From JAYEHL01 sp041653935 (GTDB lineage Bacteria; Chloroflexota; Dehalococcoidia; E44-bin15): 64,000 bases of DNA. Below, one piece after another: positions 32,540 through 41,048 of this stretch; within the stretch, counting starts at the first letter, position 1; each line of letters starts with the position of its first letter. The stretch covers positions 62,001-126,000 of the forward strand of contig JBAZEO010000003.1 of NCBI GenBank assembly GCA_041653935.1, read 5' to 3'. A program made the translations under genes and the position numbers. The notes under the pieces were generated by a model. The model was not told the origin of the DNA, did not search any database, and worked only from the letters and a program-made list of their open reading frames with translations.

Positions 32540-33787
32540 TCAGTCCCTGTACATCCTGTTGGTGATCTGCTCGCTGAACGGAGAAGTGGCGCCGTAGGAG
32601 TTCTTGAAGCAGCAGCGATACAAGGTATCTTCGATCGGTGTTGAATTGACCCACACCGGATGCACGACGTCGGCATGGTCGACAGGATACTCGCCGTCAT
32701 CAACAGCGGTTGTGATGATCTCGACAGAGAGCTGGTTGAGTAAAATGTCCCCGGGAGTTACATCGCTGGCTTCAACGATCTTGATCCACCGACCAAGAGT
32801 AGGAATGGGGATGGTTTCGTCAAACAAGCCGGCGACATCCAGCTTAATGTAGCCGATGTTCTCCCAGTCTGCTCCCACCCCGGGCAGAGTTACAGAGTCC
32901 TCTCGGCTGACCAGGACTGCCAGAATGCCATCGGCATCGATCATCTCGCCGGTTACGTGAATGCTCCTGATCGCTCTGACGCCAGTGCTGGAATAGTCAG
33001 GGAAGTCGTCTTCTTCTCCTTCTATTGCTCCCGGTACCTGGCCGTTGGCCAAGTCGACCGCCACGTAGCTGCCGTTCCCCGCGGAAAGGACTACCGGTCC
33101 ATCGGTCTCGATGTTGGTGAGATCGCCGGCGAGGAATGTGAAATCGCCTTCCTCAGTGCCGAACCAGTCTTCCGTGGGCTCGGCAATGGCGCCGCCTTTC
33201 AAATCTATCTGCCAGGCTGCAGGCTGACCCCATGCTTCGAAGGAAACCGAGACTTCATGAGCGGTAGCCGGAGTGATGGGGCCCAGAACGATGAACGAGT
33301 CTCCGTTCTCGACCCAGCCTTTCTGCTCGCCTGAATCGGCACTACAGGCAATGGGTACTCCGGGATCCGGGCTGTAGAACGACAGGTAGTACCTGGTCTG
33401 GAGAGCTCCGGGGAAAGCGATCGAAGTCTCGAGCTCTACGGTGTAGAAGGTGTCGGAAACCCAGCCCACTCCGTCGTGAGGAGCAGCAAGCGTGCGCTCA
33501 GCGAAATAAACGATATCGTCTCCAGTCGTTACCTGGGAGAAAAAACCGACCTTTATGCTGGCCGCAGCGTCGGTTACCGTTCCCGTCCTGAATCTGACGT
33601 GACTGATGCGACCGCCGGATGAGCTGATGGGATAGGCCGTCATGAAGTAGGTTTTGTCCAGGTCTGTTTCTTCATCCCGCTCCCGGGCTCCGCAGCCGCA
33701 GAAACTGGCCGACCCTTTATTCCTGTAGACGTTGATCCTGTTGTAAGGTTCTGTGAGATCTCTGGTGACTTGAATGACTTCACCCAT
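32540..33787 (-). CDS. Virion protein of the baseplate/fibre module, 415 residues
   Basis: Beta-rich throughout (ISHVRFRTGTVTDAAASIKV, then DTFYTVELETSIAFPGALQ), with a carbohydrate-binding-module-like feel in residues about 50-190. The final segment VWVNSTPIEDTLYRCCFKN with FSEQITNRMYRD resembles an Fn3 domain. An early GCGARERDE stretch carries two Cys. Not assigned to a family. Confidence 0.72.
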   Translation of the reverse strand: MGEVIQVTRDLTEPYNRINVYRNKGSASFCGCGARERDEETDLDKTYFMTAYPISSSGGRISHVRFRTGTVTDAAASIKVGFFSQVTTGDDIVYFAERTLAAPHDGVGWVSDTFYTVELETSIAFPGALQTRYYLSFYSPDPGVPIACSADSGEQKGWVENGDSFIVLGPITPATAHEVSVSFEAWGQPAAWQIDLKGGAIAEPTEDWFGTEEGDFTFLAGDLTNIETDGPVVLSAGNGSYVAVDLANGQVPGAIEGEEDDFPDYSSTGVRAIRSIHVTGEMIDADGILAVLVSREDSVTLPGVGADWENIGYIKLDVAGLFDETIPIPTLGRWIKIVEASDVTPGDILLNQLSVEIITTAVDDGEYPVDHADVVHPVWVNSTPIEDTLYRCCFKNSYGATSPFSEQITNRMYRD

Positions 33788-33798
33788 GGCTGGGCCCC

Positions 33799-35169
33799 CT
33801 ATTCATGAGATGTCTCTATTCTCAAGGCTGCAGGCGCCATGGGCGCCCGGTAAAAACTGGTTTGGATCCTCGTGCTCGGAATGATCGTCGGGACTCTGCT
33901 GAAGATTGTGGCAATTCGGGCTGCAGGCATCGGAGGGAACACAGACAGCCATGTCTCCAGGCTTATCTCGCCCATCGATGGCATTCTACCGTTGGAAGAT
34001 TCGAGGCGGACAGCCGGCTGCAATGGAAGCCTGAATGCCGATGTCACTATTTCGGTTTCTGGTATGATGTCCATCCACATCACAATGTCGTGATTCGTCC
34101 CGAAAGCTCTCATGCGCTCGATAAAGATTGCCGAGGCTGCTGGTTCCAGCAGTTCGTAGTCGTCATTCTTCAGCCTGACGAAAAACATGTTGCGAGCCTG
34201 GTCGAAAGAATACGGTATTCTATCCAGAATGCTGGCATCGATAACGACTGAGAGAACTTCTATGGCATCGGTCAAAATTTCAAAGTCTTCTATGATATCG
34301 CCTGCTGCAACAGGAGTCCATGTACCGGCGACTCGAGTTTGAAAATCTCTTCCGGTGGCATTGTTGATGACCCTCACTTCGCCATTGCGGAGAGATTCGA
34401 CTGTAAGCTCGGTGGGCTCAACATTCAAAACCCTGGCCTTGAACGGACAGTAAGGGAAGTGATTGAGTATCGTAAGACCCATCTCCAGATTGGCGTAAGA
34501 CGGCCCGTGGTAGTAAATGTAGAACAGGAGCAAGAGGTCGGTGAAGATGTCCCTTTCGTACCAGCCTTCCCATCTGGGATTGAAATCGTAACCAACGAAG
34601 CTGCCAAACCGCTCCACCATCTCTGTGATGGACTTCATCTTGTAACCGGTAGCCCACATGGTATCGTAGTAGTCGACATCTGCATTGAAGGTAATGGTGC
34701 CTTTGGCATTGTCCACTACTGAAGTGTCGGTAACGAACTGACCGGTATCAGTGTTGCCTGTGAGATTGACTACTGGCCTTCTGAGGAAGTCCTGGAGCCT
34801 GTTGATGCTCCTGAATCCCGACGGCAGGTAATACTGGTCTGCCACTCCGGTAGGCAGGCAGAGAACGGCTCCATCTGGTATTTCCTCGAACTCGGCTGCC
34901 TCCCCGAAGAACAGTTGCAGAGGAACAGCGGAGAACCTTACAGACAAATACTTCTTGGACCACATGGTATGGTCGTATTCCCTGAAATCCGCTTCCTCCA
35001 GAAGGGATCTCTTGATGACGTCGTAAGAAGCCCATATGACGTCCAGAAGCTCTTTACCGCTGATCGTCTGATAGAAATCAGAAATGGCCCCCCAAATGGG
35101 ATGGGGCCTGTCGATCATAGTCCCGCGGTGGGCTAAGTAGTCGTTATCGGTAAGAGACAGCCTGGGCAT
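33799..35169 (-). CDS. Baseplate-associated protein, 456 residues
   Basis: The N-terminal third is helical and aromatic (HPIWGAISDFYQTISGKEL, then DVIKRSLLEEADFREYDHTM). The middle (DLLLLFYIYYHGPSYANLEM) and C-terminal parts are mixed. The pattern resembles proteins that follow the J-like wedge in contractile tails (gpI-like position), forming the outer wedge or linking fibres. No direct match. It is eight bases from the upstream gene. Confidence 0.72.
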   Translation of the reverse strand: MPRLSLTDNDYLAHRGTMIDRPHPIWGAISDFYQTISGKELLDVIWASYDVIKRSLLEEADFREYDHTMWSKKYLSVRFSAVPLQLFFGEAAEFEEIPDGAVLCLPTGVADQYYLPSGFRSINRLQDFLRRPVVNLTGNTDTGQFVTDTSVVDNAKGTITFNADVDYYDTMWATGYKMKSITEMVERFGSFVGYDFNPRWEGWYERDIFTDLLLLFYIYYHGPSYANLEMGLTILNHFPYCPFKARVLNVEPTELTVESLRNGEVRVINNATGRDFQTRVAGTWTPVAAGDIIEDFEILTDAIEVLSVVIDASILDRIPYSFDQARNMFFVRLKNDDYELLEPAASAIFIERMRAFGTNHDIVMWMDIIPETEIVTSAFRLPLQPAVRLESSNGRMPSMGEISLETWLSVFPPMPAARIATIFSRVPTIIPSTRIQTSFYRAPMAPAALRIETSHE

Positions 35170-35176
35170 CGTTCTC

Positions 35177-36922
35177 CTATGTGAACAGAATGTGAACTGT
35201 GTCGTCTATCGTGAGGAACTGCTCTATCTCTTCGTAATCCAAGGCAATGGCCCAACCAGATGATTCGTCGGCTATGATCTCGTCAACGCTTCCGTCCTGG
35301 TTGTGACGCAACACTCTGATCTGATTGACAGTTGCGTTTCTGACGCCTTCATTCCCTTGAAGAGCTATCTCAATGCTGTTATGGGACAACTCGGCATGGT
35401 GCTCTGAATTGATCCAGTTCACCAGAAAGTCTCGGTCTTCATAGGGCATGTTGTCGGAGACTCTCGTGATATCCAGGAACGTCTCATACACAGTCATGGA
35501 TTTGATAAGCAAGTCATAGACTACGTTTTCCCTGGCAAGCTCTTCGGTAACGGACTGAGCCTGAAGTATCGTAGGGAAAGTGAAGTAGTGGATCCTGACG
35601 TTGATCCCGACCGGAGTGAACAAGAAGTAGTTGTTCTCCCTTGTAGAGTTTCTGAGAGCTGACTCAGAAACATGGAAGGTCCAGTCTGTCAGTGAGTCAA
35701 GGAATACACCCGTTGGCTCCATGCTGCCGTCCAAGACTTCGATGCCCTTGATGAGAGCGACCGGAAGGACAAGGTCTCCGGTTATCTTGGAGTTTGAAGA
35801 ATTGAACCACTCCTGAATGTCGATGTTCTCGAGGTCGACATATACTTCTTCGAGACCTGTTTTCTCATGGATGTAGGCGTCTCCGTATCCACCGACATGA
35901 ACCCGGCTGTCACTCCATGATTCCAGCTTCGCTTCGTCTATGATGATTCTGGCATCGTATCCGCTGGCGTAATCGCTCATAAGGGTGCTCATTACCATAA
36001 TGTGCGCAGTGGAGTCGAGATCCGAGTAAACAGTGATGGGAAGGTCGTCAGCCCTCAAGGAACAGTTCTCGATTTCGCCGGGGCCGAAGGTGTGTGAGTC
36101 CTGCAAAACCCAAGCTCCAGTGATGCAGTTCTTGACGTAGAGGCGTATCCCATACGCCCCGGGATCATTCAAGCGGTCACCCCATCCATTCACTACGACA
36201 TTGAACAGGCTTGGAAAACCGGCGGTCTTCATCTTGTAGTAGTTCCCTGAATAGCTGGGATCGATGTTGTGGAGATGAAGGGCTGTCCATGTGGCTTGAT
36301 ATGATCCGCTTTCGCTGAGGCTTACACCCCAGTATTCGCCGGCGCTCAAAAGGCTGTGGGCTCCATAGGAGATGTCGGCAGTTGCCGGCTCGCCTGTTCC
36401 GGCTTCCCATATTTTGAACTCGAGGGCCCCGCTGTCCCTGAAAATAAGGGTAAAGTTGTAATTGGTGTTCGGCAGGATTTCCTTCGTGATCGCAGCCAGA
36501 TAAGCGTAATCGCCCCATCCGGTGTGCAGTACGTTCTCCAGCACGACATCTTTACGGGCCAAAGAGCTGTCCACGACAAAGATATTGGGTTTGCCATCAG
36601 CGACACCCTTGGCGGTGGTTGTCATTATAGCTATTCCGGAACCATCGTAATAATGGGAGATCATCGATCCGTCTTCAACGGCATTGCGATTGGCGGTGAT
36701 GAAAGCTATGAAAGGGTCTGTCCTGTCATCATTGCTTCGGAAAGTCCCGCTGATGCCTGTGTTATCAAAGGTCGGCTCGCCTGTCCCCGGGTCTAGTTTA
36801 CCGGCAAGCCTTCGGATGCAGATGGATGAACGATGTTCTTCTGGCACCGTAGATGGATCAAGAATAACATCGTCTTCATACCCAGTAACTACGCCGCTTT
36901 CGCTAAGGATTTGCTCTGGCAT
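35177..36922 (-). CDS. Baseplate-associated protein, 581 residues
   Basis: Strand-rich protein with a jelly-roll or LamG-like stretch near residues 130-215 (NFTLIFRDSGALEFKIWEAG, then GEYWGVSLSESGSYQATWTA). A second domain sits near 250-340. The C-terminus is more helical (VTEELARENVVYDLLI), and the end includes a DEIIADESSGWAIAL segment as in baseplate wedge linkers. AAGGGAAGCG precedes ATG 36922. It follows the J-like wedge gene, as expected for a peripheral baseplate component. Confidence 0.72.
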   Translation of the reverse strand: MPEQILSESGVVTGYEDDVILDPSTVPEEHRSSICIRRLAGKLDPGTGEPTFDNTGISGTFRSNDDRTDPFIAFITANRNAVEDGSMISHYYDGSGIAIMTTTAKGVADGKPNIFVVDSSLARKDVVLENVLHTGWGDYAYLAAITKEILPNTNYNFTLIFRDSGALEFKIWEAGTGEPATADISYGAHSLLSAGEYWGVSLSESGSYQATWTALHLHNIDPSYSGNYYKMKTAGFPSLFNVVVNGWGDRLNDPGAYGIRLYVKNCITGAWVLQDSHTFGPGEIENCSLRADDLPITVYSDLDSTAHIMVMSTLMSDYASGYDARIIIDEAKLESWSDSRVHVGGYGDAYIHEKTGLEEVYVDLENIDIQEWFNSSNSKITGDLVLPVALIKGIEVLDGSMEPTGVFLDSLTDWTFHVSESALRNSTRENNYFLFTPVGINVRIHYFTFPTILQAQSVTEELARENVVYDLLIKSMTVYETFLDITRVSDNMPYEDRDFLVNWINSEHHAELSHNSIEIALQGNEGVRNATVNQIRVLRHNQDGSVDEIIADESSGWAIALDYEEIEQFLTIDDTVHILFT

Positions 36923-36933
36923 CGCTTCCCTTC

Positions 36934-38046
36934 CTATACCGGCGCACTGGTTGTGGAGTCGGGTTTGCCCATTCTGAGCCCTTGCTGCTCATATACGCTA
37001 TCATCATACCTTTTCTGTCCAAAAGGAAGACCGCTGTCGGAAACCACCCAGTCCGGAAGCTTGAAGTCGCGCTTGGTGCTGGGGAAGAAATCAGAGAAAA
37101 GACGACTGGAGTAATGGGTGAAGTGTATCTGATCAAGCACGGCTATCTGTCGATACTCGTCTGTGCTTAGTTCAACAGCTACATTCTCGAGCATTTCAGT
37201 GGTTATCTCATCGATGTCGACCTCGGAAGAAAACTTGTAGGCTTCGTTGGGATTTGATGAAATACTGCCGCTGATCTTGTGTATGAACGTACTTGCGAAG
37301 TAAGGGGCGAATCCACCAGGCCCTGTCAGGCCGAAATGGATATCTCTCTCCATGTGGGGGTCTCCCTTGCCTTCAACATGTACTTCATCGATGCTCGGGA
37401 AAAGCCTCATGAGGGTAGTGCGGACGCTGCCTTTGGTGATAAGAAGGTCCCTGGTATTGACGCTCTCGGACATCCGGGCGTGGTAAGCCTCGTTGTCTTC
37501 ATGTATAACTCCGCCGGTTGCCGGAACGATGTTGGTCGTCCTGGTCCACTGAGCGTAAAGCGGATCCTTGATGTCCGATATCATTCCTGTATCGACGTTG
37601 TACTGGTCGCCCTGCGCTATGGCTTGAACAGTGAACTGGATGTAGTATTCATTGCCGATGCGCTGAGACTGGACACGAGATGCGCTGAACTCGTGCTTTT
37701 CAGTCGTGGCGAAAATCAGATCCATTCCCACTCTCCACCCGACGGGAATTACGATTCTGGAGGGTGAAGAGAAATAGATGCGCTGTACGGTACGGGCAAA
37801 GCCCCCGGTGTTTCTGGGGAGGAAGACCATGCCTCCTATGGCATCGAGCTGAGTTTCGGACATGTCGTTGTGAGCCGCTGGATTGGTGGCAGCCGCTATG
37901 GCGTCTATGCGCCTGTAGACGTAATCAAGGATCTCGGCAACGGCGTGGATGAACAAGTCGAAGACGCCTGTGCCCTTTGCATACGCTATCTTGGGCCGAT
38001 GTTCTTTAAGCCATCCTACAATGAAATTGATGATGTTATTGACCAT
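36934..38046 (-). CDS. Baseplate J-like wedge protein, 370 residues
   Basis: Resembles the gpJ/gp6 family of contractile-tail baseplates. The N-terminal helices (GVFDLFIHAVAEILDYVYRR, about 27-46) are followed by SETQLDAIGGMVFLPRNTGG, where gpJ proteins show the L-D-xx-G-xx-G-x-xR motif. RIVIPVGWRVGMDLIF (about 95-110) fits the I-P-x-G-x-x-x matching motif, and QGDQYNVDTGMISDI (about 148-162) the G-x-x-x-N-V-x-x-G-x-I motif. The C-terminal part is mixed. It partners with the gp25-like protein upstream to form the wedge. Confidence 0.87.
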   Translation of the reverse strand: MVNNIINFIVGWLKEHRPKIAYAKGTGVFDLFIHAVAEILDYVYRRIDAIAAATNPAAHNDMSETQLDAIGGMVFLPRNTGGFARTVQRIYFSSPSRIVIPVGWRVGMDLIFATTEKHEFSASRVQSQRIGNEYYIQFTVQAIAQGDQYNVDTGMISDIKDPLYAQWTRTTNIVPATGGVIHEDNEAYHARMSESVNTRDLLITKGSVRTTLMRLFPSIDEVHVEGKGDPHMERDIHFGLTGPGGFAPYFASTFIHKISGSISSNPNEAYKFSSEVDIDEITTEMLENVAVELSTDEYRQIAVLDQIHFTHYSSRLFSDFFPSTKRDFKLPDWVVSDSGLPFGQKRYDDSVYEQQGLRMGKPDSTTSAPV

Positions 38047-38497
38047 TTGCAGCTATCACCTTTCCGGGCGAAGAAAGAGTGAGGGGCCGCAGCCTTCCTG
38101 ATACACTCTTCCTTTTCAAAGGTATCAACCAGATCCCTTGTTCTTCCTTGTAAGTTATTGCTTCGTCAGGGCTGAGTACGAGGTAATCGAGAAGCATGTC
38201 ATCCGGATAGCCCTGCCCTCTCTGCATCGCCTTTATCTGAGACTCAGCCTGCTTTATAGACAAGGCTATCTCCGCCCTGACATCGGCGCTTTTGCTGCCT
38301 TTGCCGAGGTTCATCAGATTCACGCCGTAGGGGATGATGTTGTCGCTGCCTCTGGTGGTGAACAGTGTTTTAACAATGATCTGGTCCAGGACATCCTCTC
38401 CGTAGGATGACATGCCCAATGTCTGATGAATACTCATGTCTGCTGTGATGGTGCCGTCGGTATTGATCACCTTCTGGACAAAGATGATGTCCTTCAT
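38036..38497 (-). CDS. gp25/gpW-like baseplate wedge protein, 153 residues
   Basis: I chose ATG 38497, which overlaps the previous stop (TGATG) and follows AGAGGG. The core has IIVKTLFTTRGSDNIIPYGVNLMNL (about 40-64, quoted in part), matching the T-x-x-G-x-x-x-x-P-x-x-G-x-x-L pattern of T4 gp25-like proteins. A helical segment follows (VRAEIALSIKQAESQI). It sits directly before the J-like wedge gene, the standard order. Confidence 0.8.
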   Translation of the reverse strand: MKDIIFVQKVINTDGTITADMSIHQTLGMSSYGEDVLDQIIVKTLFTTRGSDNIIPYGVNLMNLGKGSKSADVRAEIALSIKQAESQIKAMQRGQGYPDDMLLDYLVLSPDEAITYKEEQGIWLIPLKRKSVSGRLRPLTLSSPGKVIAANGQ

Positions 38498-40350
38498 CAG
38501 CACACCCTCTCGGCTATTTCCAAAGCTGTATCGATGTTGCCCTGTAACTCATCCAAGCGCTTCTGAAGACCGGCCAGTGCCTGGAACTGCAGAGCCGGAA
38601 GCATGGTTGCCGACCTGGCTCTGGCCAAAGACGCTCCGGCTTCATCCTGATAAAGCTGCTCCACCTGTCTCCTTATACCCTTCGATTCGCCCGGAGCTAT
38701 CTCGTCTTCCCCCATGTTGGATAATACTCCGGAAAGGCATTGGGCGACAGTGCTTCCAGCTACTACCGATTCAATCGTCATCTCGAGAAAGCCAGGGATG
38801 AAACCTGACTCCAGCATCTTCAACGGTGCGCTCCATCCGGCGTTTGCAAGCCACGTAATCACGTAATCGTACTTTTCGTCTTCATACCCGGAGAACCGGT
38901 TCAGCATGTTCTCCATCTGGGCATCCCGATTGGATATGGCATTCACGTCCGTCTTGATCCTGTTGAGCTCGAATGCCCACTGGTCATGCCGCAGGAAGAA
39001 TGAAGAAAGGTCGGCCGTGGTGGCCATCAACCTGGAAAGAATCTGCTGGATCTCCGAAACACTGTAGTTGACTTCGGACAAGGATTTCAACCCGTCGTTG
39101 GGCGTATGGGGATGAATGATGTACGCCAGGTCGGAGGTAGCCTCCTGGTTGGTCGCGTACGAACTCACTCCGAAAGGCTGAGGAAGCTGGCCCAGTGTTT
39201 TGAGCATCATGAACAAGCCTTGCAGCTCGTTACGCCATGCGGCGGAGTGGATGGGAGCGCTCGATCTGCGGTTGTTCTCAACGACGTCCCTCATGTCGGC
39301 CCTGATGTCACTGATCCTTGTTCCAACGAACCACAGGGTATTGTCGCTCAACAGGACATCGAGAGCCAGACCGGTGTACTGATTCGACTGCAGGAACTGC
39401 AGGGCGCCTTCTGCATGGACGATAAGCTCTTTGTAGTACTGCAGCCTGACTGTCGTTTTCAGAAGGCAGTCATACCACTTTTTGAGATCGGTGAGGGTAT
39501 CGCCCAGTCTGTCTATGGAATCCAGGGTCTGCGACAGCTTGGTACGAAAGAAAGCAGGATCCAACGGGTCGAAGGCATGGTCTTTCATGAAGCTGGTGAA
39601 CATGTCGAGAAGGTCACCCACCAGCCCCCGGGGCGCCAGCTTCTGGATGGCCGTCAGGATCCTCCACTGTACCATTTCCAATTGGCTGTTGTCCCATCTG
39701 CCGTAAGCAGCGTTGGTATGGGCTCTGTAGGTTTCCTGTTCTGCCACCCTCAAGTTGAGATCGGCAGCCACTACGGCTTTCACGAATTCTCTCCACCAGT
39801 CGGTTTCCGAAAGATCGTTGATGTCACCCTCGAGGGTGGAGAGCAGATTGCGGATATTCCCAAGGATGATGGTTCTGTTGTGCAGCTCAGTCTGCATCTT
39901 GTTCACCAAAGACTGGACTGCAGCGAGAAGAATGGTCTCGGCATAACGGCATACCATGGTTTTCAGCATGACCCACATGATGTCGCTGAAAGATTTCCCC
40001 TTCGCAGCTTCGGATATCTGGTTTACAGTTCCGGAAGCGAATGAGACAAAATCGTTGATGAGATTCTCGAGGTAATCCTTGGATTCTCCCGCCCACAAAA
40101 GAGGCTGTCTCAGCATGATCTTGCCCAAAGTGATGACACCGTTCAACGCACTTGCCAATGCCTCTTGTATGCCTGCATACCGAGTGGTGGCTGATGAGTA
40201 CAGGGAAGCCACGAAACAGCCATAGAAGCAGGCATCACCCGCTACTTTGGTCATCATCTCAGCTACCTTGCGAAGGTCTCCCCCGACCGGTGGACCGTCG
40301 CAAAGCAAAACTGGTTCTTGGCACTCCGTTGAGACAAGTTCCTCAGACAC
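38497..40350 (-). CDS. Large helical structural protein of the baseplate module, 617 residues
   Basis: Starts at GTG 40350 just inside the end of the sigma gene, with GAGG upstream. Almost wholly helical with many heptad-like stretches (MLKTMVCRYAETILLAAVQSL, quoted here in part, about 130-150). The C-terminus ends LQKRLDELQGNIDTALEI. Function unknown. Position between hub and wedge genes suggests a baseplate component or a packaged protein. Confidence 0.72.
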   Translation of the reverse strand: MSEELVSTECQEPVLLCDGPPVGGDLRKVAEMMTKVAGDACFYGCFVASLYSSATTRYAGIQEALASALNGVITLGKIMLRQPLLWAGESKDYLENLINDFVSFASGTVNQISEAAKGKSFSDIMWVMLKTMVCRYAETILLAAVQSLVNKMQTELHNRTIILGNIRNLLSTLEGDINDLSETDWWREFVKAVVAADLNLRVAEQETYRAHTNAAYGRWDNSQLEMVQWRILTAIQKLAPRGLVGDLLDMFTSFMKDHAFDPLDPAFFRTKLSQTLDSIDRLGDTLTDLKKWYDCLLKTTVRLQYYKELIVHAEGALQFLQSNQYTGLALDVLLSDNTLWFVGTRISDIRADMRDVVENNRRSSAPIHSAAWRNELQGLFMMLKTLGQLPQPFGVSSYATNQEATSDLAYIIHPHTPNDGLKSLSEVNYSVSEIQQILSRLMATTADLSSFFLRHDQWAFELNRIKTDVNAISNRDAQMENMLNRFSGYEDEKYDYVITWLANAGWSAPLKMLESGFIPGFLEMTIESVVAGSTVAQCLSGVLSNMGEDEIAPGESKGIRRQVEQLYQDEAGASLARARSATMLPALQFQALAGLQKRLDELQGNIDTALEIAERVC

Positions 40351-41047
40351 TCCGCAGCCTCGCGCTCCAGTTCTTCCGCCATTTGTAAACGTCTTCGATG
40401 CTCACATTGAGCTTGGCCGCCACCTCGGCCGGCTTCATCTCTTCTCCGCGGTTCATGGCCAGTACGAACAGATCGTACGCCTTGAGTTCCTTGCCACTCA
40501 GCTCCGCCCTGTAGTACCGGAGATTGTCCATGTTCCGGGACCGGATGGCTTCATGGACATTGGCTTCGGTCTCAGCTTCATCTGCTATCGAGCTGATGAG
40601 AGTAGTCGGCTGAATGCCCATGTTGACCCGCTCCACCGTGTCTTCATCAATACCGGTTGCCTTCGAAAGCTCAGTGATGTTCGGATACCGGCCTTTGGCG
40701 GTGAAGAAGTCTTCGTTGGCCTTACTGACCTGACCGAACAGAGATGATACTCCTTCGGGGAGATAGGTCGGGTTCTGCCTGGACGTCACGTATCTCTGCA
40801 GCGGGGCGAGGTTGGACATGACATGAGTGCTGATCTTGGCCTTCTCTGGATCGTACTTTTCCATGGCGCTTCTGGCGAGGATGTACGCTCTTCCCCTGAT
40901 GTCGGACATAGGTACAGGGTATCCTTTGAAACGGCTGATGTAGCTTCGGATCAATGGATCCAAGGACTCTGCCAGGGATTCATAGGCTGTTTCGTCGCCG
41001 CCCTGCCATTGCTGCCACAAAGCGAGCTGATCTTCGTCTCTGGCCAT
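40343..41047 (-). CDS. Second sigma-70 family protein, in the baseplate cluster, 234 residues
   Basis: ATG 41047 follows GAGGAG. The region-2-like part (AYESLAESLDPLIRSYISRF, then DIRGRAYILARSAMEKYDPE and KAKISTHVMSNLAPLQRYV, about 25-85) resembles alternative sigma factors of the FliA/SigF type. A region 3-like stretch (YPNITELSKATGIDEDTVER) and a C-terminal helix-turn-helix (AEVAAKLNVSIEDVYKWRK, about 212-230) follow. The order and spacing match a sigma factor, although the -10 motif is diverged. Its place among baseplate genes is unusual and could mean that it is packaged or drives late genes. Confidence 0.82.
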   Translation of the reverse strand: MARDEDQLALWQQWQGGDETAYESLAESLDPLIRSYISRFKGYPVPMSDIRGRAYILARSAMEKYDPEKAKISTHVMSNLAPLQRYVTSRQNPTYLPEGVSSLFGQVSKANEDFFTAKGRYPNITELSKATGIDEDTVERVNMGIQPTTLISSIADEAETEANVHEAIRSRNMDNLRYYRAELSGKELKAYDLFVLAMNRGEEMKPAEVAAKLNVSIEDVYKWRKNWSARLRSV

Positions 41048-41048
41048 G

